Below, piece after piece: positions 7,686 through 15,204 of a stretch of 64,000 nucleotides of DNA (positions are counted from its first letter, which is position 1; each line of letters starts with the position of its first letter). The stretch is from Mycolicibacterium tusciae (lineage in GTDB: Bacteria; Actinomycetota; Actinomycetes; Mycobacteriales; Mycobacteriaceae), in NCBI RefSeq assembly GCF_002086795.1, contig NZ_MVIM01000008.1:62001-126000 (forward strand), given 5' to 3'. The position numbers and the translations under genes are program-made. The notes under the pieces are model-generated. The model did no database searches and was not told the origin of the DNA. It saw nothing but the letters and a program-made list of their open reading frames with translations.

Positions 7686-7714
7686 CTGACGTTCGCCACC
7701 AGATTCGCTACGAT
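7686..7714 (+). promoter_or_regulatory. Candidate sigma-A promoter before small zinc-knuckle ORFs
   Basis: CTGACG (7686-7691) and TACGAT (7709-7714) are separated by exactly 17 bp and resemble mycobacterial -35 and -10 boxes. The next reading frames on this strand are the small ORFs at 7848 and 7948. The intervening DNA (7715-7847) holds no convincing gene; a GTG at 7802 after a strong GGGGGAG opens a 31-codon peptide that could be a leader. Confidence 0.4.
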
Positions 7715-7847
7715 CGGTCACCGAGATTGGAAATCCTCTGAGGACCGACCGCAGTGCATCCGCGCCGCCGCCGCCCAGTGAGGATCGTGGGGGAGAACAT
7801 CGTGATTGGCCGGGTTAGACAGCCAGCCCGCCGCGTGGGGTCAGTAA

Positions 7848-7997
7848 ATGCGCAGCATCAATGTCTGCGAAAAATGTCGCGTGCCGACGTTCGTTGACGA
7901 GCGGCGGTGCATGCAATGCGCGGCGCGACCGCGTTTCGGGGGCATGAGTGGGAGTGTTCGCATCATTCGCCTGCGACGGTTGTGGCGACGTCGTTGA
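7848..7997 (+). CDS. Tiny zinc-ribbon-like ORF (49 aa)
   Basis: The ATG at 7848 opens a 49-residue frame starting MRSINVCEKCRVPTFVDERR, with two CxxC knuckles (C7/C10 and C24/C27, the second as CMQC). It ends in a very basic tail (RIIRLRRLWRRR). Two CxxC pairs 13 residues apart are a plausible zinc-binding site, and the tail suggests nucleic-acid binding. The ribosome-binding site is poor (GGGG about ten bases upstream). It lies in the former-element region between the integrase relic and the thiolase and overlaps the next ORF in another frame. It could be real, or a decayed piece of a larger phage gene. Confidence 0.35.
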   Translation: MRSINVCEKCRVPTFVDERRCMQCAARPRFGGMSGSVRIIRLRRLWRRR

Positions 7998-8106
7998 CCT
8001 GCGATTGCAGACGCCCTCGACGCTGGTCGCCACCCATGTCCCCGCCGGATGGACAGTGACGGGCCCCGGGCCTGATGACAAGCCATGCCGCGCACCGACA
8101 ACATGA
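7948..8106 (+). CDS. Small ORF with single zinc knuckle (52 aa)
   Basis: A GTG at 7948 starts VGVFASFACDGCGDVVDLRL and continues through a Pro/Thr/Gly-rich stretch to KPCRAPTT before TGA. C9 and C12 form one CxxC knuckle, and a further Cys lies near the end. It overlaps the 49-aa ORF by 50 bp in a different frame. Its CDGCG start resembles short actinobacterial zinc-finger proteins, but no family can be named. Both ORFs are short enough to arise by chance; the cysteine patterning is the only support. Confidence 0.3.
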   Translation: MGVFASFACDGCGDVVDLRLQTPSTLVATHVPAGWTVTGPGPDDKPCRAPTT

Positions 8107-8170
8107 GCCGAGGGTTGCGTGGTGGGCCGGCCAGTCAGGCGGTGAACGCGGCTTTGTATCAGCAGCTGGC

Positions 8171-9382
8171 TTACGCAGCCGACTTCTCCATAATGTGGAC
8201 GCCGCAGGCCGAACCCAGTCCGATCACGTGGGCCAGGCCCACCTTTGCGTTCTCGATCTGCCGGTCACCCGCCTCGCCGCGCAGATGGTGGCAGATCTCC
8301 CAGACGTTGGCGATACCGGTCGCGGCAATGGGATGCCCCTTCGACTCCAGCCCGCCCGACACGTTCACCGGGGTCGAGCCGTCGCGCCAGGTGGCGCCGG
8401 AATTGAAGAAGTCAGCGGCCCCGCCCTCTTCACAGAGCATCAGGTTGTCGTAGTGCACCAGTTCCGCAGTGGCGAAGCAGTCGTGTAGCTCGACCAGATC
8501 GAGATCCTTCGGCCCGACGCCGGCCTGCTCGTAGGCGATGGCGGCGGCCTTGCGCGTCAAGGTGTTGACGTTGGGCAGGACCTGGCAACCCTCCTCATAG
8601 GGGTCGGTGGTCAGCACCGAGGCCGCCACCTTCACCGCTCGGCGCCGCTGTTCGAGTGACAGCGAAGCCAGCGTCTCGCCGTTGCACACGACCGCGGCAG
8701 CCGCGCCGTCACAGTTGGCCGAGCACATCGGGCGGGTGTTGGGGTACGCGATCATGACGTCGTTCATGATCTGTTCCAGCGTGAACCTCTTCTGGTAGGA
8801 CGCAAGCGGATTCAGTGTCGAGTGCGCGTGATTCTTCTCGCTGATCTTGGCGAACAACTCGAAGCTGGTGCCGCCGTACTTGTGGCCGTACTCCATGCCG
8901 ATCTGCGCGAATACGCCCGGCATGGTCTCGGTGCCGATCCGACCGTCGATCGGCGCGACCGCGCCGTACCGGCCGGCCGGCGTCCAGGTGTCGGCGTCCT
9001 TCTTCTTCGAACCGCCCCCGCCGAGCAGGCCTGCGCCGGAGAGCTTTTCGACGCCGACTGCCAGACCGTAGTCGACTTCGCCGGCCTTCACTGCCATGAT
9101 GGCGGTCCGCAGCGCCGTCGCGCCGGTCGCGCACGCGTTGGCGACGTTGTAGACGGGGATGCCGGTCTGACCGATCTGCTTCTGAAGTTGTTGTCCGATA
9201 CCGGCACTCGCGTTCATCAGGTTGCCCGCGGCGATCACGCCGATGTCCGCCATCGTGACCCCGGCGTCGGCGAGCGCTCCCGTCGCTGCCTCGGCCGCCA
9301 GGTCGACGGTGTCCAGGTCGGGGTGCTTGCCGAACTTGGTCATCTGAATGCCGACGATCCATACCTCGTCGCTTGCGCTCAT
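8171..9382 (-). CDS. Thiolase-family protein (SCP-x/lipid-transfer type)
   Basis: The 403-residue protein has the thiolase active-site region YNVANACATGATALRTAI (nucleophile Cys in NACATG), DGAAAAVVCN, VELHDCFATAELVHYDNL and SKGHPIAATGIAN (catalytic His). Together these define the SCP-x-like thiolase group used in lipid and steroid side-chain breakdown. The start ATG at 9382 has AAGGAG upstream; the ORF extends into the next gene's region but without support. The DUF35/OB-fold gene 35 bp upstream is its natural partner: in actinobacteria such pairs act as thiolases or, as with Ltp2-ChsH2, as retro-aldolases. The substrate is not known. It lies in the accessory stretch after the tRNA. Confidence 0.88.
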   Translation of the reverse strand: MSASDEVWIVGIQMTKFGKHPDLDTVDLAAEAATGALADAGVTMADIGVIAAGNLMNASAGIGQQLQKQIGQTGIPVYNVANACATGATALRTAIMAVKAGEVDYGLAVGVEKLSGAGLLGGGGSKKKDADTWTPAGRYGAVAPIDGRIGTETMPGVFAQIGMEYGHKYGGTSFELFAKISEKNHAHSTLNPLASYQKRFTLEQIMNDVMIAYPNTRPMCSANCDGAAAAVVCNGETLASLSLEQRRRAVKVAASVLTTDPYEEGCQVLPNVNTLTRKAAAIAYEQAGVGPKDLDLVELHDCFATAELVHYDNLMLCEEGGAADFFNSGATWRDGSTPVNVSGGLESKGHPIAATGIANVWEICHHLRGEAGDRQIENAKVGLAHVIGLGSACGVHIMEKSAA

Positions 9383-9417
9383 CGTTGAAGCTCCTTCGCC
9401 AGATGGATGGGGTCGGG

Positions 9418-9840
9418 TCAGTCGACGGGCTCGAAGCCGAAGCCGATGGCCTCGGTGCCCTCGGAATCGGTGCCGATCGAATGGGTGGCGAGTCGCACGT
9501 TCATGCCGTCGCGGACGTGCTGGGCGTCGGGCTCGACGTTGATGAGGTTGGCGCGAACCTGCGTGCCCCCGCAATCGACGACCGCGGCGACGAACGGAAC
9601 GGGGATACCCGGCGCGGCGAAGGCGACGATCGTGAATGCCCGCACCATGCCCTCGGTCGGCACCGGCACCGTGGTGAAGTCGGTGCCGAAGCACCCGGCG
9701 CACGCGTTGCGCCGGTCGAAGAACCGGGCGCCGCAGTTCGCGCATTGCTGCGCGATCAGATGCGGCTTGTCGCCGTCCAGCACCAGGTAGTCGACCAAGG
9801 GAATCTGTCCGGCCACGCGCACCTCCATCGTCGGTGGCAT
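9418..9840 (-). CDS. Zn-ribbon/OB-fold (DUF35) thiolase partner
   Basis: This 140-residue protein has an N-terminal helix, a rubredoxin-like zinc ribbon (CANCGARFFDRRNACAGC, about residues 33-50) and an OB-fold domain (GMVRAFTIVAFAAPGIPVPFVAAVVD, followed by GGTQVRANLINVE). DUF35 proteins bind next to thiolase-like enzymes and help deliver or shield acyl-CoA substrates. It is co-directional with the thiolase downstream, and the two probably form one complex. An ATG at 9828 is an alternative start; neither has a strong ribosome-binding site. The divergent gene at 9912 leaves a 71-bp shared promoter region. Confidence 0.88.
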   Translation of the reverse strand: MPPTMEVRVAGQIPLVDYLVLDGDKPHLIAQQCANCGARFFDRRNACAGCFGTDFTTVPVPTEGMVRAFTIVAFAAPGIPVPFVAAVVDCGGTQVRANLINVEPDAQHVRDGMNVRLATHSIGTDSEGTEAIGFGFEPVD

Positions 9841-9911
9841 CGACGTTAGTACTCATGCGCCGGACGCAGATATTGGGATCGGTAGGCGACGTGGCGCGAT
9901 TTACTGGCCAC

Positions 9912-10295
9912 ATGCACAAAGCCCTCATCGCAGCGTGTGCGACGGCCACGTTTGCCTCCGTCGGCATGAACGTCGCAGCCGTGCTGGCGCCTGCGGCGAA
10001 CGCAGTACCGTTCTGTTCACCGTCGAACGCGAATACTCCGCCGTGTGCGCCGCCCGAGGGCCCGCCGGGCACCTGCGACGCGAACGGCGTCTGTGGTCAG
10101 CTGTGGTGTCCAGGCTCGGGTATGGAGCCGATACCGAACTGGGACATGAACGTCTGCCACACCTTCTACTTCGACCCCGCGGCGCCGCTGACCGAACCAG
10201 TGATCATCCAGGGGCAACCGCCCGGCCCGCCGGCGCCACCGCCTCCGCCGTGCATACCGTTCATCAACTGCTTGCCAGGCCTGACACATCCTTAG
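9912..10295 (+). CDS. Secreted cysteine-rich protein
   Basis: The 127-residue protein starts MHKALIAACATATFASVGMN and has a signal peptide, probably cleaved after NAV or ANA. The mature part has several cysteines (PFCSPSNANTPPC, GTCDANGVCGQLWC, NVCHTFYF, PPPPCIPFINCLPG) and a Gly/Pro-rich linker near the end. Even cysteine numbers in an exported protein suggest disulfide bonds. The family appears to be a mycobacterial secreted protein of unknown role. The ORF is open further upstream, but the ATG at 9912 gives a proper signal peptide. A hairpin at 10298 follows immediately. Confidence 0.65.
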   Translation: MHKALIAACATATFASVGMNVAAVLAPAANAVPFCSPSNANTPPCAPPEGPPGTCDANGVCGQLWCPGSGMEPIPNWDMNVCHTFYFDPAAPLTEPVIIQGQPPGPPAPPPPPCIPFINCLPGLTHP

Positions 10296-10297
10296 CG

Positions 10298-10323
10298 GCT
10301 GCCGGGCCCACTGGCCTGGCAGC
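10298..10323. terminator. Hairpin between convergent genes
   Basis: GCTGCCGGGCC (10298-10308) and GGCCTGGCAGC (10313-10323) form an 11-bp stem with one G-T pair and a 4-nt loop, with no U-tract. It lies between the secreted-protein gene and the oppositely oriented peroxiredoxin fusion, fitting a mycobacterial intrinsic terminator without a T-run. Confidence 0.6.
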
Positions 10324-10377
10324 GACGACGGCTGCGCCGCGGTCAGTCGTCTCACCGGTGTGAACGGATCGACCCGC

Positions 10378-11352
10378 TCAGAGTGCGCGTAGGCCGCGCA
10401 GCGTCCTCGTCAACAGTTCGCGCCGTTCCTCGAGCGTCATCGAGTCGCCGGGGGTGGCGTTCACCCGCAAATAGCCCTGTGTCACCAGATCGCCGGCCAG
10501 AAACCGCGTCGCACCGAGCGGTAACGAGAGCGCAGCGGCGATCTCGGCGACCGAGCGGCTGCGCGCGCAGTAGGTCAGGATCTGGCCCCGCACATCGCTT
10601 TTCGGCCAGCGCGGCGGCTTTGCTGTTGCGGCGACCGCTTGGACCGGAGCCTCGAGGGGCAGCTCGACATCGGCATCGGTGCGGCCGGCCGTCAGCGCGT
10701 ATGGCCGGACCAGACTCGGCTCGCGCGCGGCGGCCTTCGATTCGATGAAACGATCGCCGATCGGCCTGGCTTCCGGCGGCGGCTGTTGTGCGGCGGTGTG
10801 CGTGCCTCTGGCATGCGGCAGGTCGAGGTTCTGCAGGAACCACAAGGCCTGGTCGGCATGCACCGATGCGCGCAGCTCGGTGGACACCACCTTGAGCACG
10901 GTGCGATCGGTGCCGATGACGAACGTCGTCCGCCTGACCGGCAGCAGCCGGGCCAGCAGGCCACGACGCCGAGTGTGCCTGCCGCGTCGGGGCGCCTCGC
11001 GTGTCGACAACGTCTTCTGCAGCTTGGCGAGCCTGCCTCGGCGCACCCCGAACATTTCGGACACCACGCCGTCCACGTCGGACAGCAGCGGATAGTCGAA
11101 CGAGCGCTGTTGGGCGAAGTGGGCCTGCTTGTCGACGGTGTCGGTGCTGATGCCCACCCGGTGGGCGCTTACCGCAGCGAATTCGTTGCTCAGGTCCCGA
11201 AAGTGACACGCCTGGGCCGTACACATCGGGGAGGACGCCAAGGGGTAGAAGAACAGCACGACCGGCCCTTCGGAAAGGAGTCCGGACAGCGTCCGTGGTC
11301 GGCCGGTGTGATCCAGCAGCGTGAAGTCAGGCGCCTTGTCGCCTGCGATCAT
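10378..11352 (-). CDS. Peroxiredoxin (Bcp-like)-DUF742 fusion protein
   Basis: Residues 1 to about 180 are an AhpC/TSA peroxiredoxin: GDKAPDFTLLDHTGRP, then VVLFFYPLASSPMCTAQACHF with C44 (peroxidatic) and C49 (Bcp-type resolving, C-x4-C). The PxxxTxxC motif is kept with Ser for Thr. An Arg-rich insertion occupies about residues 120-141. Residues 212-298 are a DUF742 domain (SLVRPYALTAGRTDADVELP, ILTYCARSRSVAEIAAALSL, GDLVTQGYLRV). DUF742 usually sits alone in operons with a roadblock protein and a small GTPase and carries a winged-helix-like fold. Joining it to a peroxidase suggests redox input to a regulatory module. The start ATG at 11352 lacks an obvious ribosome-binding site. No GTPase or roadblock gene is adjacent. 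Confidence 0.82.
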   Translation of the reverse strand: MIAGDKAPDFTLLDHTGRPRTLSGLLSEGPVVLFFYPLASSPMCTAQACHFRDLSNEFAAVSAHRVGISTDTVDKQAHFAQQRSFDYPLLSDVDGVVSEMFGVRRGRLAKLQKTLSTREAPRRGRHTRRRGLLARLLPVRRTTFVIGTDRTVLKVVSTELRASVHADQALWFLQNLDLPHARGTHTAAQQPPPEARPIGDRFIESKAAAREPSLVRPYALTAGRTDADVELPLEAPVQAVAATAKPPRWPKSDVRGQILTYCARSRSVAEIAAALSLPLGATRFLAGDLVTQGYLRVNATPGDSMTLEERRELLTRTLRGLRAL

Positions 11353-11459
11353 CGGCAAAGAGTAGCGCGGGGACGCACCGTGCAATGCACGTCTGAAGCA
11401 TTTCGGTGGTGGCGGCGGCGGGCAGATTCTCCAACCCGACCGGTTGGTAGATTGCACGC

Positions 11460-12266
11460 ATGGGCGAAGACAGAGTGCTGGTGCGGACGGCGGCCGAGGG
11501 TGTGGCCACGGTGACCATGGTGCGCGCGGACAAGCACAATGCACTTGACCAAGCCATGTTCGATGCCCTGATCCGGGCCGCCGAGCAGGTGGCGGCCGAC
11601 CCATCGATTCGTGCGGTGGTCCTGCACGGCGACGGCAAGAGCTTCTGCTCGGGCCTGGACGTGGCCAGCTTCATGTCAGGAGGCGGCAACGGCACCGGCG
11701 GTCTACTGGCGCGCGACGCCGATCGGGTGGCCAACTTCGCCCAGCGCGTCACCTACGACTGGTCGTTGGTCCCGGCGCCGGTGATCGCCGCGATCCACGG
11801 CAACTGCTTCGGCGGTGGTCTGCAGATCGCGCTCGGTGCCGACATCCGGATCGCCGCGCCGGACGCAAAGCTGTCGATCATGGAGATCAAGTGGGGCCTA
11901 GTGCCCGACATGGGAATCACGCAGACGCTGCCGAGGCTGCTGCCGATCGATGTCGCCAAGGAGCTGACCTTCACCGGCCGCATCCTGGCTGGTTCCGATG
12001 CCGCCGCAATAGGATTGGTCACCAGGACCGCCGACGATCCGCTGGCGGCGGCGCTGGCGCTCGCCGACGAGATTGCGCAGAAGTCTCCCGATGCGGTGCG
12101 CGCGGCGAAGAGGCTTTACGACGAGACCTGGGTCAGCAACGACGTCGCGGCGGCGCTCGGGCGCGAATCCGAGCTGCAGTCCGACCTGATCGGCAAGCCC
12201 AATCAGATCGCCGCGGTGATGGCGGGCATGTCAGGGGAACGGCCGGTTTTCGCCGACCCCGCCTAG
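11460..12266 (+). CDS. Enoyl-CoA hydratase/isomerase (crotonase) family protein
   Basis: Crotonases bind acyl-CoA and stabilise the thioester enolate. The 268-residue protein shows RADKHNALDQAMFDAL, the first oxyanion-hole segment DGKSFCSGLDVASF, the second AAIHGNCFGGGLQIALGADIRIA, and IMEIKWGLVPDMG. The second catalytic position is Asp (VPDMG) instead of the Glu of true hydratases, which resembles dienoyl-CoA isomerases, so isomerase activity is possible. It is divergent from the peroxiredoxin fusion, with 107 bp between the starts, and single. Confidence 0.9.
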   Translation: MGEDRVLVRTAAEGVATVTMVRADKHNALDQAMFDALIRAAEQVAADPSIRAVVLHGDGKSFCSGLDVASFMSGGGNGTGGLLARDADRVANFAQRVTYDWSLVPAPVIAAIHGNCFGGGLQIALGADIRIAAPDAKLSIMEIKWGLVPDMGITQTLPRLLPIDVAKELTFTGRILAGSDAAAIGLVTRTADDPLAAALALADEIAQKSPDAVRAAKRLYDETWVSNDVAAALGRESELQSDLIGKPNQIAAVMAGMSGERPVFADPA

Positions 12267-12302
12267 CGGCTTCGACCGCACGTCCGGACCCACGAAGCGC
12301 GA

Positions 12303-13025
12303 CTAGAGGACGACGAACCAGACTGCGGCATAATGACTTACGGCTGCGGCCGCAGTGAAGGCGTGAAAGAACTCGTGATAGCCGAACGTATGTGGCCACG
12401 GGTTCGGCCAACGAATGGCGTACAGGATGGCTCCCACGTTGTAGAGGACTCCGCCGAGGACGAGCAGGCCGACGACGATCGGACCACCACCGTCGAGCAG
12501 GCTGCCTGCGAACCAGATGGCGACCCAGCCGAGCAGAAGGTAGAGCGGCACTCCCACCCACCGCGGTGCCGATGGCCACCACATCTTGAGTGCCACGCCG
12601 GCGGCGGCACCGGTCCACACAATGGTCAGCACGAGGTTGCCGGTGCTCGGCGGCATCGCCAACAGCGCGAACGGCGTATAGCTACCGGCGATGAAGATGA
12701 AGATCGCCGAATGGTCGAGACGCTTCATCCATTTGAGAGCTGCCGGGTTGTGCCAGTGATTGCGGTGATAAACGGCGCTGATGCTGAACATCGCGACGAC
12801 GGTGACGGTGTAGATCAGCGTCGCGAGAATCGCCCTCGGCAATGACTCGATGACGGCTACGGACACGAGCGCCAGGCCGCCCGCAGTGGCGATGATCGCG
12901 GTGCACAGATGGATCCAGCCGCGGGCACGTGGCCGTCCGATGAGGTCTGCGACCGTGTCGGCCAGGCCCTGGGGAAGGTCGTCAACGACCGGCGCGCGCG
13001 GCCCGCTGATCTCGGCAGATGCCAA
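12303..13025 (-). CDS. Hemolysin III / PAQR-family membrane protein
   Basis: The protein has seven predicted membrane helices and the family motifs SAVYHRNHW (with SxxYH), KRLDHSAIFIFIAGSYTPFAL and the C-terminal FGYHEFFHAFTAAAA (HxxxH), whose His residues bind zinc in this superfamily. Bacterial HlyIII proteins are related to adiponectin receptors and may be lipid hydrolases; haemolysis is not established for most. Length from a TTG at 13025 is 240 aa, fitting the family, with a modest purine-rich site upstream. An ATG at 13181 would overlap the upstream phosphotransferase gene and add a Ser/Arg-rich stretch, which seems less likely. It follows the phosphotransferase on the same strand. Confidence 0.82.
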   Translation of the reverse strand: MASAEISGPRAPVVDDLPQGLADTVADLIGRPRARGWIHLCTAIIATAGGLALVSVAVIESLPRAILATLIYTVTVVAMFSISAVYHRNHWHNPAALKWMKRLDHSAIFIFIAGSYTPFALLAMPPSTGNLVLTIVWTGAAAGVALKMWWPSAPRWVGVPLYLLLGWVAIWFAGSLLDGGGPIVVGLLVLGGVLYNVGAILYAIRWPNPWPHTFGYHEFFHAFTAAAAVSHYAAVWFVVL

Positions 13026-13167
13026 CGGATCTCTTCGACCGCACGTCAGGTGGTGTTCATCGTCGATTAGCGTGTTCAACGCCTCTCCCAGGTTCGCCGA
13101 GCCGGATGGCTGGCCATCGCGGAGTGCGACGACGCGGGTCGAGCCTACCCATGACGATTCCCGGCCG

Positions 13168-14235
13168 TCAGCGCGTCCCATCGAGCGCAGCGCGTAGCAG
13201 GTCCAGCGACCCGAAGTCGCGGACCGCTCGTACCGCCCGGCCGAGGCCCGCCCGGGTCGGCGCTTCACCCTGGAGACGCCGGCCGAACGCCGCCGTGACA
13301 CCGGCGGCGATGTAGCCGGTAAAGGCGAACAGTCGATACGAGTCCCATGCGTCGTCGAAACTGAGCCGGATGGCGCCGTCGGCATTCAGCGTGTCGACGT
13401 AGGTGCGCACGAGCTCGGTGTCGATGGCGCGCCGGATGTCGGAGTCGACGGACGTGGCGGCGAAATATGCCAGGTCCTTGATCGCCGGTCCGCACGAGCT
13501 GACCTGCCAGTCGAATAGGACGGGCCGGTCGCCGACGAAGCCGATGTTGCCCAGATGGGTGTCACCGTGCAGGAGCGAGTTCGGGTAGGTGCGCATCAGC
13601 GCCGCGATTTCCCAACGGCGCTTGATGAGCATCCTGGCGTCGTCACGGAACTGCGGGGGCACGATGTCGTCGAAGTCCTTAGGGATCGTGTGCAGCAGAT
13701 GCCACGAGTGCGGACCGAGCCTGGTGTTCCTCGATCGGACCGGACCGAGAAACGCGAGATCGCCATCGAAACGCGATGACTGCCAGAACTTTTGGTGCAC
13801 AGCCGCGAGCGCGCCGGCGACGGCGAACGCCTGCTGAGCGCTGGCCCCGGTCGCCAGCGGCGGGAAATCCGCGCCGCGCACAGCGAGATCCTCCAGGATG
13901 ACCACCGCGCGGCCACGGCCGTTGGATGCCGCGCCGTACAGTGCCGGCATCACCTCGGACAGGTCGGCGTGCAGTCGTCGGTATACCTCGGCTTCGTTGT
14001 GGGCCAGCGCCATGAACCGGTTGAAGAGGCGCTCGGCGGGCCGGGTGGGGGCCAGTTTGACGAACGCCGTGCTCGGCAGTTGCGCATCACCGGTGATATC
14101 CAGTCGGGCCCGCGTGGCCGTCCCATGGTCGACATCGTGGACGCGCACGGCCGTCACATCGTCGCGTGCCGCCAGCGCCCGGAACATCGTCACGTCGATG
14201 TCGGCCGGCCGGCGCGGAATCAAGTTCTGGTTCAA
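13168..14235 (-). CDS. Aminoglycoside-phosphotransferase-like (APH/ecdysteroid kinase fold) protein
   Basis: This is a kinase-like phosphotransferase with AFVKLAPTR (ATP-binding Lys), EDLAVRGADF, the catalytic loop LLHGDTHLGNIGF (Brenner motif HGDxHxxN) and the metal-binding VLFDWQVSSCGP. Such proteins phosphorylate small molecules; many in mycobacteria have unknown substrates, and drug resistance should not be assumed. The N-terminal IPRRPADIDVTMFRAL is typical, which favours the TTG at 14235. This start overlaps the upstream primase stop (TTGA), implying translational coupling. Length is 355 aa. A shorter form from the ATG at 14187 is possible. Confidence 0.85.
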   Translation of the reverse strand: MNQNLIPRRPADIDVTMFRALAARDDVTAVRVHDVDHGTATRARLDITGDAQLPSTAFVKLAPTRPAERLFNRFMALAHNEAEVYRRLHADLSEVMPALYGAASNGRGRAVVILEDLAVRGADFPPLATGASAQQAFAVAGALAAVHQKFWQSSRFDGDLAFLGPVRSRNTRLGPHSWHLLHTIPKDFDDIVPPQFRDDARMLIKRRWEIAALMRTYPNSLLHGDTHLGNIGFVGDRPVLFDWQVSSCGPAIKDLAYFAATSVDSDIRRAIDTELVRTYVDTLNADGAIRLSFDDAWDSYRLFAFTGYIAAGVTAAFGRRLQGEAPTRAGLGRAVRAVRDFGSLDLLRAALDGTR

Positions 14236-15203
14236 CGTGTGTCGGTGTCCTCGCCACGTTCGCGGCGCGCCTTCGCCCGGCGCTTGCCTTCGTGCATCGC
14301 CGCCACTCTTGCGACGGGAATGGTGCGGCCCTGTTCGATCAGGTCGGCGGGCAGCCGCTGCGGTGCCGGCATCGACTCCAGCCACGATGGCCGGCCGTCG
14401 AGTGCGTCGATCGCGGTATGGACGGTGAAGTCGGCGGGGGAGACCGAGTCGAGTTCGGACCATTGGAGCGGAAACGACACCGGCGTGCCGGGGCGCAGCC
14501 GCGGGCTGTACGCCGCCGCGACGGTGGCGCCGCCCGCGCGGGTGGCGTCGACGAACACCTTGCCGCCGCGGTCCTCGACGATGAACGCTGTCGTTGCGAT
14601 GTCCGGATCGAGAGCTTCCGCACGGGCCGCGAGCGCGCGGGTCGCCGCGGCGACGTCGTCGACCGGTGCCGAGTCGTCGATCGGGACGAAGACATGCACC
14701 CCCTTGGCCCCGCTGGTCTTGACCGCGCCGTCGAGACCGGTGTCGGCCAGTGCCTGATGCACCAGATGCGCGACGGCCGCCACCTTCGTGAAGTCGTCGT
14801 CGGGCGGGTCGAGGTCGAGCACGAGATGTGTTGGGCGGTAGATGTTGTCCGCCAGCCCGAGCGTCGGGTGGTACTCCACCGCCCGCTGGTTGGCCAGCCA
14901 CAGCAGCGTGCGCCAGTCGTTGCACAGCGCGTAGCGCACCTCGCGGTGTGAGGCCTCCGCCCACATCGGCACCGTCCGCACCCAGTCGGGGGTGTACTTG
15001 GGCACGTTCTTTTGCATGAACGGTTCGCGCCCGCGTAGGACCCGCAAAACGGTCAGCGGCCGATCGACGAGTCCTGGCAGCATCCGACCGGCGACCGCCG
15101 CCAGATAGTCGACGAGGTCGCGTTTGGTGGCCCCGGCATCGGGGGTCAGCGGCTCGTCGAGATTGGAAAGGTCGACGCCGTCGCGATGTTCCTTGGCGGC
15201 CAC
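14232..15203 (-). CDS. LigD-like archaeo-eukaryotic primase/polymerase (stand-alone PolD type)
   Basis: This 323-residue protein is the polymerase domain of the NHEJ ligase LigD found as a free gene. It shows KRDLVDYLAAVAGRMLPGLVDRP, REPFMQKNVPKYTPDW, LGLADNIYRPTHLVLDLDPP (the DxD metal site), KTSGAKGVHVFVPI and the terminal RGGKVFVDATRAGGATV. Stand-alone homologues in mycobacteria (PolD/Prim-PolC group) add ribonucleotides and fill gaps in break and base-excision repair. No ku or ligase gene is in the window. It overlaps the phosphotransferase by 4 bp and the SDR gene ends 1 bp before its start, so the three are likely cotranscribed. Confidence 0.9.
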   Translation of the reverse strand: MAAKEHRDGVDLSNLDEPLTPDAGATKRDLVDYLAAVAGRMLPGLVDRPLTVLRVLRGREPFMQKNVPKYTPDWVRTVPMWAEASHREVRYALCNDWRTLLWLANQRAVEYHPTLGLADNIYRPTHLVLDLDPPDDDFTKVAAVAHLVHQALADTGLDGAVKTSGAKGVHVFVPIDDSAPVDDVAAATRALAARAEALDPDIATTAFIVEDRGGKVFVDATRAGGATVAAAYSPRLRPGTPVSFPLQWSELDSVSPADFTVHTAIDALDGRPSWLESMPAPQRLPADLIEQGRTIPVARVAAMHEGKRRAKARRERGEDTDTR

Positions 15204-15204
15204 G

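Noticed and set aside
7312..8106. Intact prophage or insertion sequence
   Set aside because: No transposase, terminase or capsid gene and no clear att duplication; only an integrase tail remains.
8171..10072. 633-codon frame fusing the thiolase with an upstream stretch
   Set aside because: The upstream part is out of frame with the DUF35 gene and shows only antisense-like composition. The thiolase has its own ATG and ribosome-binding site at 9382.
13168..14235. Aminoglycoside-resistance gene
   Set aside because: The fold is phosphotransferase-like, but the sequence and operon give no link to aminoglycosides; many mycobacterial homologues act on other molecules.
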